Of a DNA stretch of 64,000 nucleotides, positions 51,345-61,133 are shown one piece after another (the stretch's first letter is position 1; every line of letters starts with the position of its first letter). The translations under genes were made by a program, and so were the position numbers. This DNA comes from Moorena producens 3L (GTDB lineage Bacteria; Cyanobacteriota; Cyanobacteriia; Cyanobacteriales; Coleofasciculaceae), in the NCBI RefSeq assembly GCF_000211815.1, contig NZ_GL890840.1, forward strand, positions 304,141 through 368,140, written 5' to 3'. Under the pieces are notes generated by a model. That model had not been told where the DNA came from. It searched no databases and worked only from the letters and a program-made list of their open reading frames with translations.

Positions 51345-53561
51345 ATGGCAACAAAATTTCCAAAATTTAGCCAGGACCTCGCTCAAGATCCGACAACACG
51401 TCGAATCTGGTACGGGATTGCCACAGCCCATGACTTTGAAAGCCATGATGGCATGACCGAGGAGAATCTATATCAAAAGATTTTTGCTTCTCACTTCGGC
51501 CATCTTGCAATCATTTTCTTGTGGACTTCTGGCACCCTGTTCCACGTCGCCTGGCAAGGTAACTTTGAAGAGTGGATTAAAGATCCTGAAACTGTCAAGC
51601 CCATCGCCCACGCGATTTGGGATCCCCAATTTGGCTCAGGGGCAATTGATGCCTTCACCCAAGCTGGTGCTTCTAGCCCCGTAAACATCGCCTACTCCGG
51701 TGTTTACCACTGGTTTTACACCATTGGCATGACAACCAATAACCAACTGCATGGTGGTGCCATGTTCTTGTTATTGTTGTCATCCCTATTACTGTTTGCA
51801 GGTTGGTTGCACTTACAGCCTAAATTCCGCCCCAGCTTGAGCTGGTTCAAGAATGCAGAGTCTAGGCTGAATCACCACTTGGCAGGTTTGTTTGGTGTTA
51901 GCTCCTTAGCTTGGGCAGGTCACTTGATTCACGTGGCTATCCCCGCATCTCGCGGACAGCGGGTTGGTTGGGATAACTTCCTGAGTGTCAAACCCCATGC
52001 AGCTGGATTAGGACCTTTCTTTACCGGGAATTGGGGAGTCTATGCCCAGAACCCAGATACCGCTGGACACATCTTTGGTACCTCTGACGGTGCAGGGACA
52101 GCGATTCTGACCTTCTTGGGTGGCTTCCATCCCCAGACTGAGTCCTTGTGGCTGACCGATATCGCTCATCACCACTTGGCGATCGCAGTGATCTTCATCA
52201 TTGCCGGTCATATGTACCGCACCAACTGGGGTATTGGTCACAGCATCAAGGAGATTCATAGTGCCCACAATCCCCCGGCAAGTACTCCCTTTGGGGGCAT
52301 GTTAGGTGAGGGTCACAAGGGTCTATATGACACTATCAACAACTCTCTCCACTTCCAGTTAGGGTTAGCTCTGGCTTGTTTGGGTGTGGTTTGTTCCTTG
52401 GTAGCCCAACATATGTATGCGCTGCCGTCCTATGCATTCATAGCCAAGGATCACACCACGATGGCAGCACTGTATACTCACCATCAGTACATTGCTGGTT
52501 TCTTGATGGTTGGAGCATTCGCTCATGGTGCTATCTTCTTTGTGCGGGATTATGACCCAGAGGCTAATAAGAATAATGTGTTAGCCCGGATGCTGGAACA
52601 CAAAGAAGCTCTGATTTCTCACCTGAGCTGGGTAACTCTGTTCTTAGGTTTCCACACCTTAGGAATCTATGTCCACAACGACGTCGTGGTTGCTTTCGGC
52701 ACCCCCGAGAAGCAAATCCTGGTTGAGCCAGTATTTGCTCAGTTCATCCAAGCGGCTCACGGTAAACTGCTATACGGCTTTGACACTCTGCTGTCCAATC
52801 CCGATAGCTTAGCTGCTGGCTCTGGTGCAGCTTACCTACCTGGCTGGCTCGATGCCATGAACAGCGGAACTAACTCCCTGTTCCTGACCATTGGTCCTGG
52901 TGATTTCTTGGTACACCATGCGATCGCTTTAGGTCTGCACACCACCACCCTGATTCTAGTCAAGGGTGCCCTGGATGCCCGTGGTTCCAAGCTAATGCCC
53001 GATAAGAAGGACTTCGGTTACGCCTTCCCTTGTGATGGTCCTGGTCGTGGCGGTACTTGCGACATCTCTGCTTGGGATGCCTTCTACCTCGCCATGTTCT
53101 GGATGCTCAACACCTTAGGCTGGTTGACCTTCTATTGGCACTGGAAGCATCTGTGCGTCTGGCAAGGTAACGTGGCTCAGTTCAATGAGAACTCTACTTA
53201 TCTCATGGGCTGGTTCCGGGATTACCTGTGGGCTAACTCTGCTCCGTTGATCAATGGTTACAGCCCGTTTGGAACGAACAACCTGTCGGTCTGGGCTTGG
53301 ATGTTCCTGTTGGCACACCTAGTTTGGGCAACTGGTTTCATGTTCCTGATCTCGTGGCGTGGTTACTGGCAAGAGCTAATCGAAACTTTGGTCTGGGCAC
53401 ACGAGCGTACTCCTCTGGCTAACTTGGTTAGCTGGAAGGATAAGCCTGTTGCGCTGTCCATCGTTCAAGCTCGTCTGGTTGGTTTAACCCACTTCACGGT
53501 TGGTTATATACTTACCTACGCGGCATTCTTGATTGCCTCGACAGCTGGTGCATTTGGCTAA
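51345..53561 (+). CDS. psaB: Photosystem I P700 apoprotein A2
   Basis: The start ATG 51345 ([10 protein letters not shown]) matches the conserved PsaB N-terminus and has GAGGAGA upstream; the open frame to 51300 is not used. The 738 residues contain the FX loop [12 protein letters not shown] and the conserved C-terminus [19 protein letters not shown]. It forms the P700 heterodimer with PsaA. The lumenal/stromal loop [23 protein letters not shown] resembles that of some filamentous cyanobacteria. An intrinsic terminator follows about 50 bp after the stop. Confidence 0.98.
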   Translation: MATKFPKFSQDLAQDPTTRRIWYGIATAHDFESHDGMTEENLYQKIFASHFGHLAIIFLWTSGTLFHVAWQGNFEEWIKDPETVKPIAHAIWDPQFGSGAIDAFTQAGASSPVNIAYSGVYHWFYTIGMTTNNQLHGGAMFLLLLSSLLLFAGWLHLQPKFRPSLSWFKNAESRLNHHLAGLFGVSSLAWAGHLIHVAIPASRGQRVGWDNFLSVKPHAAGLGPFFTGNWGVYAQNPDTAGHIFGTSDGAGTAILTFLGGFHPQTESLWLTDIAHHHLAIAVIFIIAGHMYRTNWGIGHSIKEIHSAHNPPASTPFGGMLGEGHKGLYDTINNSLHFQLGLALACLGVVCSLVAQHMYALPSYAFIAKDHTTMAALYTHHQYIAGFLMVGAFAHGAIFFVRDYDPEANKNNVLARMLEHKEALISHLSWVTLFLGFHTLGIYVHNDVVVAFGTPEKQILVEPVFAQFIQAAHGKLLYGFDTLLSNPDSLAAGSGAAYLPGWLDAMNSGTNSLFLTIGPGDFLVHHAIALGLHTTTLILVKGALDARGSKLMPDKKDFGYAFPCDGPGRGGTCDISAWDAFYLAMFWMLNTLGWLTFYWHWKHLCVWQGNVAQFNENSTYLMGWFRDYLWANSAPLINGYSPFGTNNLSVWAWMFLLAHLVWATGFMFLISWRGYWQELIETLVWAHERTPLANLVSWKDKPVALSIVQARLVGLTHFTVGYILTYAAFLIASTAGAFG

Positions 53562-53611
53562 TGGTTGCTGAAACTAGCTTTTTAGGTATTTAAATTGTAG
53601 GTAATTAATTG

Positions 53612-53645
53612 AAATCTCCTGCCTTCTGGTGGGGGATTTTTTATT
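53612..53645 (+). terminator. psaAB terminator
   Basis: AAATCTCCTGCC and GGTGGGGGATTT form a stem with G-U pairs around TTCT and run into TTTTTT (to 53642). Confidence 0.7.
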
Positions 53646-54057
53646 ATTTCCTCAGTTTTAGATCTACTGAATAGAATTGCATGGCTTGGCAGCATCAAAA
53701 ATATAGCGCTATATAAAAAATGATGATCAGCGAAAATAATTTTGACAAAAACTATAAAATGTGGTAAAGAAAAGACAACTAGTGAATCATTTAAATGAAC
53801 AACTATATCGCTCTGTTACTGATTGCCCCACAATCAGGTAACTCTGCTCTACTTCAATCCTGCCATGCAATCTCGACAGTAGTACTAAGTACTGAGGGGG
53901 TCAGGTCGTCAGGGGATCGCTGCTACTGTTTATAAATCACAAAGGTGCGCTTGACCTTGGCGAATTAAATTCGCCACGGGTCGCACCTAAAGAATTCGCA
54001 GATATATAAATAAGTACAGGACTTATCCATCCAGAAGTGTAAAACGTCCGTAATTCT
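53646..54057. repeat. Intergenic region with 46-bp palindrome (copy 3)
   Basis: No gene is seen. AGGTGCGCTTGACC...GGGTCGCACCT (53943-53988) is a full copy of the 46-bp palindromic repeat also found at 4060 and 22338. Confidence 0.7.
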
Positions 54058-54087
54058 GTGATCCGTAGTTCCGAGATCCGAACTTTT

Positions 54088-56589
54088 ATGACAGACCTCA
54101 AGCCAAATGATTTACTTGATCGGCGTTATCGAGTAATTGATACCCTAGCCCAGGGTGGATTTGGAAAAACTTACATTGCCGAAGATACTCGCCGACCCAC
54201 TAATCCCCAGTGCGTTATCAAACAACTGAAGCCACCTAGCAACCATCCCAAATCCTTGGAAAATGCCAGACGTTTGTTCCGAACTGAAGCCGAAACTCTA
54301 GAGAGACTGGGGAAGCATGACCAAATTCCAATGCTTTTAGCTTACTTCGAGGAAGATGAAGAGTTTTACCTGGTTCAAGAGTTTATTGAAGGAAACACCC
54401 TCAGCAGTGAAATCAAACCTGGTCAAAGCTGGTCTGAAAGCCAAGTTCGTCAAATGCTTCAGGAAGTCTTGAGAGCTCTCAGCTTTATCCACCAAAATCG
54501 AGTTATCCATCGTGATATCAAGCCCGATAATATTATCCGACGACATCAGGACAATAAGCTGGTTTTAGTTGACTTCGGCACAGTCAAGCAAATTCGCGGA
54601 CCGAACAATCAGGTCAGTGGCACAATTGCCGTTGGAACCCCTGGTTATATGTCCACAGAACAAGGCAGAGGTAATCCTCGTGCCAACAGTGATATTTATG
54701 GTCTTGGCATGATTGCTATCCAGGCAGTAACTGGCTTAACGATTAATCAAATTCAAGAAGACCCTAATACTGGAGAAGTGATTTGGGAACCTTGGGCAAA
54801 GATCAGCGATGACTTAAAGAGGATTCTATCTAAGATGGTGCGCTACCATTTTAGGGAACGTTACCAGTCTGCCACAGAGGTTATACAGGCTCTGGAGTCA
54901 TACCCACAAGTCTCAGTACCACAACACAAATCAGTACAACAGCCGACAATAATACAATCGACACAAATTCCGCAACAGAACTCTCCAATCCCCTCAACAG
55001 GGATTCCATCGATACCACAGTCTGGGCAACCTCAACCCACAGAGATTTCATTACCACCATCTCAACTTTCCCCAGCACCAGCCTCATCGCCGCAACCGTT
55101 TGGTGGGTCTCAGTCTTCCGGAGTTGGCTCTCAAAACCCTCGTCGGTTATTGCTTCCCATCGGTGTCGCCACTACTGTTATTGGCATCCTTATCTATTTA
55201 ATCTGCTTATTTTTATTTAATAACACTCCCAAGACTACGGAGTCACCCAACCCATCACCTCTTGCTACGAATGCTCAAATTACTCCAACTTCAACACCTG
55301 ATCAGAGTAATATTCAAGCTCGAATTAGCCTTGGGGAAAAGTCCCTAGTTAAAACAGAAGAGGTAGGCACTCCAAATCTGCAATTCCAAGCTGCAAAACA
55401 AAAGGGTATGGCAGCCATGGCTGCTGGGGATTATGACAAAGCCGTGAGTGACTTTGAAGCAGCAATTCGGAAATACCCCAACGCTCCTGAAACTCTAATT
55501 TATCTAAATAATGCTCGCATTGGTAATCAGAAATCCTATACTATTGCTGTAGCTGGACCGATTGCTACTGACCCCGATGGCACATTAGCAATTTTGCGTG
55601 GCGTTGCTCAAGCTCAAGATGAAATCAATAAAACTGGGGGAATTAATGGCGTACCCCTCAAAGTAGTCATTACGAGTGATGATCAAAATCCCGATACTGC
55701 TAAAAAAATTGCGTCAGCATTGGTCAACAATCCGGAAATATTAGCTGTAATTGGTCATTCCGCTAGTAGTGTAACCTTAGCTGCAGGAGAAGTATATAAT
55801 TCCGGGAAACTAGCAGCTATCTCTCCCGTTAGTACTTCAGTAAAGTTGTCAAACTTTAGCCCTTATGTGTTTCGCTCAGTGCCAAATGATGCTTTTTCAG
55901 CCAGAGCCTTAGCTAACTACATGAACACCCAGTTGAAAAAGCAGAATGCAGCAGTTTTCTATAATTATAAGAGTGACTACAGCAAGTCTATCAAAACTGA
56001 ATTTGTCACAGCCGTTTCCCTAGGAGGAGGACAAGTTGTTGATGAGGTTGACATCTCCAATCCAGATTTTAATCCTGCTATACCTGTAGAACAAGCGATT
56101 CAGCGGGGAGCACAGGTGCTATTTTTAGCTCCTAACTCAGCAGTTCTAGATCAAGCTTTGGAGGTTGTTAAGGTCAATGGTAAACGTCTAATTCTGTTGG
56201 GAGGAGATGTAATGTATTCTCCCAAGACCTTAGAGAAAGGTGCAGAAAATGCTGTTGAAATGGTGGTAGCTGTTTTTTGGGATATTGATAGCAACCCTCA
56301 GTCAGACTTTGTCCGTAAATCCAAAGCCCTTTGGAATGCCGAGGTTAACTGGCGCACAGCCATGGCTTACGATGGAACCCAAGCTTTGATAGAAGCCCTC
56401 AAACGTAATCCCACTCGTGCTGGTGTTCAAGAAGCCCTCTCATCCTCAGACTTTTTAGCCCCTGGAGTATCTGGTTCAATTCGGTTTTTGCGTTCAGGCG
56501 ATCGCAATGGCTCAGTCCAACTGGTAAAAATTCTCCCGAATCAGAACACTTCCAGCGGTTACGATTTTCTTCCCATACCCTCTAATTAG
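54088..56589 (+). CDS. Transmembrane Ser/Thr kinase with periplasmic-binding-protein sensor
   Basis: The start is chosen at ATG 54088 (MTDLKPNDLL); a GTG at 54058 would add ten residues. There are 833 residues. The kinase domain (about 10-275) has glycine loop GGFGKTY, ATP Lys CVIKQL, HRDIKPDN, DFGTVK and GTPGYMSTEQ. A Pro/Gln/Ser-rich linker, one transmembrane helix (352-377) and a TPR-like pair of helices (near 440-475) follow. Last comes a type-I periplasmic-binding domain of the Leu/Ile/Val-binding class (about 482-825: GPIATDPDGTLAILRGVAQA). It is a one-piece receptor kinase: extracytoplasmic amino-acid-like ligand, cytoplasmic phosphorylation. The kinase motifs are all intact. Confidence 0.92.
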   Translation: MTDLKPNDLLDRRYRVIDTLAQGGFGKTYIAEDTRRPTNPQCVIKQLKPPSNHPKSLENARRLFRTEAETLERLGKHDQIPMLLAYFEEDEEFYLVQEFIEGNTLSSEIKPGQSWSESQVRQMLQEVLRALSFIHQNRVIHRDIKPDNIIRRHQDNKLVLVDFGTVKQIRGPNNQVSGTIAVGTPGYMSTEQGRGNPRANSDIYGLGMIAIQAVTGLTINQIQEDPNTGEVIWEPWAKISDDLKRILSKMVRYHFRERYQSATEVIQALESYPQVSVPQHKSVQQPTIIQSTQIPQQNSPIPSTGIPSIPQSGQPQPTEISLPPSQLSPAPASSPQPFGGSQSSGVGSQNPRRLLLPIGVATTVIGILIYLICLFLFNNTPKTTESPNPSPLATNAQITPTSTPDQSNIQARISLGEKSLVKTEEVGTPNLQFQAAKQKGMAAMAAGDYDKAVSDFEAAIRKYPNAPETLIYLNNARIGNQKSYTIAVAGPIATDPDGTLAILRGVAQAQDEINKTGGINGVPLKVVITSDDQNPDTAKKIASALVNNPEILAVIGHSASSVTLAAGEVYNSGKLAAISPVSTSVKLSNFSPYVFRSVPNDAFSARALANYMNTQLKKQNAAVFYNYKSDYSKSIKTEFVTAVSLGGGQVVDEVDISNPDFNPAIPVEQAIQRGAQVLFLAPNSAVLDQALEVVKVNGKRLILLGGDVMYSPKTLEKGAENAVEMVVAVFWDIDSNPQSDFVRKSKALWNAEVNWRTAMAYDGTQALIEALKRNPTRAGVQEALSSSDFLAPGVSGSIRFLRSGDRNGSVQLVKILPNQNTSSGYDFLPIPSN

Positions 56590-56878
56590 TTTTAGGAGTT
56601 TTAGTTAGCTAATAGCTTACTATAATTGTGTAATAATTAACTAATAATTATCTAAATTTACCCTCAAGGTTCACGGGGGGTTAGGGGTTATCTATGTAGA
56701 TAATTACAAAGGTGACATGCTCCCGATGCCGCCTTATTGCCACATAACCAGTCAATTGCTGTTGCTTGATAGAATCTGTTGACGTCTACAATCATTTTCT
56801 TCAACAGTTAAAACATCAATGCCTCCCCTAGGCAAGCCAGTGGTAATAGCACAGGATTCAATAAAATAAAAAGCCGGA
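56590..56878. other. Intergenic region before ABC exporter
   Basis: About 290 bp. AATAATTAACTAATAATTA is AT-rich and may be part of the promoter for the exporter operon. No other feature can be supported. Confidence 0.4.
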
Positions 56879-58843
56879 ATGAAACAAAATCAAGCCATTA
56901 TTCAAGTAAAAGGATTACGACAGTATTACGATAAATTTGCTGCTGTCAATGGCATTGACTTTGAGGTGTATCCTGGGGAGATTTTTGGATTGATAGGCAC
57001 CAACGGTGCTGGTAAAACATCCACAATAAAAGCGTTAGCTGGGGTACAAAAAGTAACGTCGGGAATGATTCGGGTCATGGGACAACCACCAGCAATGGTA
57101 AGGTCATCCCTAGGATACTTAACACAACAGTTTTCACTGTATTCCGATTTGAGTGTGGAGGAAAACCTCCGTTACTACGCTAAAATGCGTCGTCTACCCG
57201 AGCAAATCTTTCAATCTCGCCGAAAGCAGTATCTCCAATGGTTAGCCCTTAAGCCTTTTGCTGATAGATTAGCAGGACATTTATCAGGGGGAATGAAGCA
57301 AAAGCTGGCTCTATGCTGTGCATTGATTACCCAGCCCCAAATTCTACTGTTAGATGAGGTCTCTACTGGTATTGATGCTGTCTTCCGCCGTGAGATTTGG
57401 AGCTTTTTAGCAAAAATTGCTCAGCAGGGAACTACTATTGTGGTGGCAACCCATTATCTAGATGAGGCAGAACGGTGCGATCGCGTTGCCTTAATCCACA
57501 ACGGCACCATTCAACAAATTGGACCTCCAGAAGATTTGCGTGCCAGTATGGAATTATCTTGTTTTGAGGTGGTGCCTGAGGATCCAATGTTGGCATCGGG
57601 GCCAATTTTTGCCGCAACTGAACAGGCTTTGCAAAATGCGATCGCTAGTAACTATACTCCAGTTGTAGATCTCAAACCCCTAGGGGATCGCATGATAGTT
57701 TTTGTCAGCAAACAGGCTATCTCTGCAGAGGAGGCCATACAACAAATATTACATCTTCACCAACTGCCCTCAGCTCGGATACAGGCTGCCAATCCTACCC
57801 TGGAGCATGTCATGGCCAATCATTTGCAGCGATCCTCAGGGGTAAAGGCAAGTCTTCCAGGGTTGTTCTCTACAGTGTCCCAGAGATCTTCACCACCCTA
57901 TAACTCAGCTTCTAATGTTAATTGGATAGTGAAGGTTGATCAGGTCAGCAAGGTTTATGGTACTTTCCAGGCGGTGCGATCGCTAAGCTTTACTATTAGT
58001 CGAGGTGAAATTTTGGGACTGCTCGGGGCCAATGGTGCTGGCAAAACGACACTCATGAAGCTCCTATGTGGTCTACTGCGCCCCAGTAGCGGAAAAATTT
58101 GCTACACATCTGAACATTTGTTACCCCATTCACCCTCAGTAAAGCAAAGAATTGGCTACATGAGTCAGAAATTGACGTTGTATCCAGACTTAACCATCCT
58201 AGAAAATTTGTCTTTTTTTGGTCGAGCTTATGGAGTTCCTCGTCAGCAACGTAATGCTCGCATCGATTGGATACTTCAGACTTTTGACTTAACCCAGTCA
58301 GCTAATCAACGACTTAGAAATCTATCTGGGGGGAATAAACAGCGAGTGGCTTTCGGAGCTGCTATTCTACACGAGCCAGATATCCTGTTTCTAGATGAAC
58401 CTACCAGTGGCATGGATATTCTGGTGCGACGGCAGTTCTGGCAAATTCTTCAGGGGTTTGCCCGCCAAGGTACAGCGATGGTTGTCACTACCCACTCTAT
58501 GGAAGAGGCGGAATACTGCACTAATCTGCTGTTTATGCGGTTGGGAGAGCTAATTCTGCAAGGGTCTCCAGCGGCTATCAAAGCTCAGCAAACCGGTACC
58601 CTAGTAGAAATTTTGTCTGCCTCTCCCAAAAATACCCTGTATAGCTTAGAACAAAAGTTTGAGCCTTGGCGCATGGTATTTATGGGCGATCGCATCCAGA
58701 TGATTCTGGATCAGCCGTCACATATGTCCCAGCTACGGAATTATCTAGGTTCGGTAGAAGTCCAACCTCACCAAATCACTCCCATCCCCTTCTCCTTAGA
58801 AGCAGCGTTTCTCAACATTGCACAACATCCTAAGAAAAGGTAG
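56879..58843 (+). CDS. ABC exporter ATPase with two fused nucleotide-binding domains (YbhF-like)
   Basis: The 654 residues hold two complete ABC modules. NBD1 (about 1-240) has GTNGAGKTST, LSGGMKQKL and ILLLDEVSTG; NBD2 (about 345-570) has GANGAGKTTL, LSGGNKQRV and ILFLDEPTSG. The two-in-one layout plus two ABC-2 permeases downstream is that of the YbhF/YbhS/YbhR exporter. In E. coli that system is linked to drug/cation export through a HlyD-type YbhG. The gene runs straight into the next: stop at 58843, next ATG 58848. Confidence 0.92.
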   Translation: MKQNQAIIQVKGLRQYYDKFAAVNGIDFEVYPGEIFGLIGTNGAGKTSTIKALAGVQKVTSGMIRVMGQPPAMVRSSLGYLTQQFSLYSDLSVEENLRYYAKMRRLPEQIFQSRRKQYLQWLALKPFADRLAGHLSGGMKQKLALCCALITQPQILLLDEVSTGIDAVFRREIWSFLAKIAQQGTTIVVATHYLDEAERCDRVALIHNGTIQQIGPPEDLRASMELSCFEVVPEDPMLASGPIFAATEQALQNAIASNYTPVVDLKPLGDRMIVFVSKQAISAEEAIQQILHLHQLPSARIQAANPTLEHVMANHLQRSSGVKASLPGLFSTVSQRSSPPYNSASNVNWIVKVDQVSKVYGTFQAVRSLSFTISRGEILGLLGANGAGKTTLMKLLCGLLRPSSGKICYTSEHLLPHSPSVKQRIGYMSQKLTLYPDLTILENLSFFGRAYGVPRQQRNARIDWILQTFDLTQSANQRLRNLSGGNKQRVAFGAAILHEPDILFLDEPTSGMDILVRRQFWQILQGFARQGTAMVVTTHSMEEAEYCTNLLFMRLGELILQGSPAAIKAQQTGTLVEILSASPKNTLYSLEQKFEPWRMVFMGDRIQMILDQPSHMSQLRNYLGSVEVQPHQITPIPFSLEAAFLNIAQHPKKR

Positions 58844-58847
58844 CGCG

Positions 58848-59939
58848 ATGGACAGGATTTTGGCTCAGTGCATCAAAGAACTGGCGCAATTTCGTCGCGA
58901 TCGCCTAGGGGCAGCATTGGTCTTCTTGTTGCCTTTAATGACCATGCTGATTTTTGGCTTTGCCATTCGCCTTGAAATTAAGGATGTACCATTAGCCGTC
59001 AGAGATTTTGACAATAGCCCCCTCAGTCGAGCCTATATTGAGCAGGTTTTTGCCACTAATCAGTTTAAGCCTGTAGCAGCTACCACAACCGATGGTATAG
59101 ATTTGCTTGATCGGGGCATCGCTCAAGCAATAGTGGTTATTCCTCCCGACTTTTCACGGCAATTGAAAAAGGGAAAAACCAATGCCATGCAGGTTTTAAT
59201 CGATGGCACAGATGTTAACAATGCTCGAGTCATCCAGAACAGCCTTCGTGCTACCACTCAATTTTTCTTGGAAAAGCAGGGTTTCCAGAATCAGCGTCCT
59301 GACGTGGTGGCTCATATCCGTATCTGGTTTAATCCGGGGCGACGAGAATCCCTTTATATTGTACCTGGGGTGTACGCTATTGTTTTGTTTACCTATCCCG
59401 CTTTAGTGGCAGCGATAGCTGTGGTACGGGAGAAAGAACAAGGGACCTTGGTTCAGGTCAAAGCATCAGGGATTAGTGCTTGGGAGTTTCTGATCGGGAA
59501 GGCTTTGGCCTATGTACTGATTTCCATCGGCGAAGCGGTACTGTTGATGGGGTTGGGGGGGTTGCTGTTTGACCTTTGGCCAGTAGCAAATCCTTGGCCG
59601 CTGCTAGTGGGCACTGGGCTGTTTTTGATGGTCAGTGTGGTTTATGGACTGCTAGTTGGCGTTTATTCCAAACAAGCTTTGGTTGCTGTGCAGAGTGTTA
59701 TGAATACGGGACTCTTAGCGGCTGTCTGGCTGTCAGGTTTTCTATATCCAGTCAAGAATATTCCTTGGCCACTGTCACTGGTTGCTAACATCGTGGCAGC
59801 TCGTTACTATATTGAACTCACCCGAGACGCATTTCTAGTAGGTGCGGGCTGGCTTCGTATTGGGCACGTTATTCCTATTCTATTCCTGCTGACAATTGGA
59901 ATGTTCATGTTATCGTGGTGGCGAATTCGGCAGAGATAG
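58848..59939 (+). CDS. ABC-2 type permease (YbhS-like)
   Basis: The start is ATG 58848, five bases after the ATPase stop; the overlapping upstream frame is not needed. There are 363 residues. One N-terminal TM segment, a large extracytoplasmic loop (about 45-170, LAVRDFDNSPLSRAYIEQVF, NPGRRESLYIVPGV) and five C-terminal TM segments give the ABC-2 permease layout. It pairs with the next gene's product to make the heterodimeric channel. Confidence 0.9.
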   Translation: MDRILAQCIKELAQFRRDRLGAALVFLLPLMTMLIFGFAIRLEIKDVPLAVRDFDNSPLSRAYIEQVFATNQFKPVAATTTDGIDLLDRGIAQAIVVIPPDFSRQLKKGKTNAMQVLIDGTDVNNARVIQNSLRATTQFFLEKQGFQNQRPDVVAHIRIWFNPGRRESLYIVPGVYAIVLFTYPALVAAIAVVREKEQGTLVQVKASGISAWEFLIGKALAYVLISIGEAVLLMGLGGLLFDLWPVANPWPLLVGTGLFLMVSVVYGLLVGVYSKQALVAVQSVMNTGLLAAVWLSGFLYPVKNIPWPLSLVANIVAARYYIELTRDAFLVGAGWLRIGHVIPILFLLTIGMFMLSWWRIRQR

Positions 59940-59955
59940 GAAACCGTAATCCACC

Positions 59956-61092
59956 ATGGGGAAGAGGAAGCTGGGATTTTTCTCAGGTATAGGTGTTTGG
60001 GCAGTTGTTATCAAGGACATTACCAATATCTTCCGAGATCGCCAGCTTCTTATCACAATTGTCTTGGCACCGCTATTCTACATGACAGTTTACGGCTTTG
60101 CCCTTAATCCTAGTGTTGAACAGGTTAGCTTAGGGGTAGTGGACTATGCCCAATCCTCAGCCAGTCGAGAGTTTGTGGCTACTCTAACTGCTAGTGATGT
60201 GGTTGTCCCCACTGTACAAACTTTACAAGAAAAGAATTTAGAGCGATCGCTACTGGCAGGAGAAGTCAAGGTTGCTCTTGTAATTCCCCCAGATTTTGAT
60301 CGGCAACTCTCTCAAGGTAACTTAGCTGAGGTGCAACTCCTGATTGACGGTGTTGATGCTAATCGAGTCGGTATTCTTCAGGGTTATTTGAGCCAAATCA
60401 TCCGTCAGTATCGCTATCGTAATGACAATTCCCCTGACTCTTCTCTGATTAATCTACAGACAACCATTTTATATAACCCCGGACTGGTGAGCAGTTGGTA
60501 TTTTGTGCCAGGGGTATTGGGGGTAATTTTGACAGCAATTAGCACTTTTGCTGCTGCCTCCACCATGACAGCAGAAAAAGACTATGGCACTTTTGAACAA
60601 CTCTTACTTACTCCCCTACTTCCTTGGGAAGTGCTTCTAGGCAAACTGCTTCCCCTTTTGGCTATCACCCTAGTCATGGTGGTGATTGCAACCGGCTTTA
60701 GCCAAGTTGTCTTTGACCTACCATTTCGTGGTAGTTGGCCAATGTTTATGACTAGCACAATTGTTTATATTGTGCTGACATCTGAACTAGGACTGATTTT
60801 AGGTCTGCTAAACCAGAATATGCTACAAGCATTCCTGACTACGCTTTTTATTAATTTGCCTCTAGTGCAGTTATCTGGAGCTTACACCCCCATTGAAGCC
60901 ATGCCTCCTTTGTTTCAAGGATTGACCCTTCTAGATCCACTGCGCTATTACATCTTTATCCTGCGTAGTGTTCTACTAAAAGGAATTGGGTTTGATATGT
61001 TGTGGCAACCCTTACTTTTACTGGTGATAGTAGCCGTAGGATTGTTTATCCTATGCTTGTATCTTTTGAAGTGGCAAAAGTATCATAATTAA
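59956..61092 (+). CDS. ABC-2 type permease (YbhR-like)
   Basis: The 378 residues have the same layout as the previous permease: TM1, then a periplasmic loop with LGVVDYAQSSASREFVATLT and YNPGLVSSWYFVPGVLGVIL, then five TM segments including LSGAYTPIEAMP. It is the last gene of the three-gene exporter operon. A membrane-fusion protein is not in this operon; an HlyD-type gene fragment on the opposite strand at the window end (63907-64000) may supply it. Confidence 0.9.
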   Translation: MGKRKLGFFSGIGVWAVVIKDITNIFRDRQLLITIVLAPLFYMTVYGFALNPSVEQVSLGVVDYAQSSASREFVATLTASDVVVPTVQTLQEKNLERSLLAGEVKVALVIPPDFDRQLSQGNLAEVQLLIDGVDANRVGILQGYLSQIIRQYRYRNDNSPDSSLINLQTTILYNPGLVSSWYFVPGVLGVILTAISTFAAASTMTAEKDYGTFEQLLLTPLLPWEVLLGKLLPLLAITLVMVVIATGFSQVVFDLPFRGSWPMFMTSTIVYIVLTSELGLILGLLNQNMLQAFLTTLFINLPLVQLSGAYTPIEAMPPLFQGLTLLDPLRYYIFILRSVLLKGIGFDMLWQPLLLLVIVAVGLFILCLYLLKWQKYHN

Positions 61093-61133
61093 CCTGAATT
61101 CGGGATAACTTAACCTGTGATTAACAGTAGAAG

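Noticed and set aside
48948..53561. Far-red-light (FaRLiP) photosystem gene cluster
   Set aside because: None of the other cluster genes (rfpABC, far-red psb/apc genes) is nearby, so atypical PsaA residues alone do not support it.
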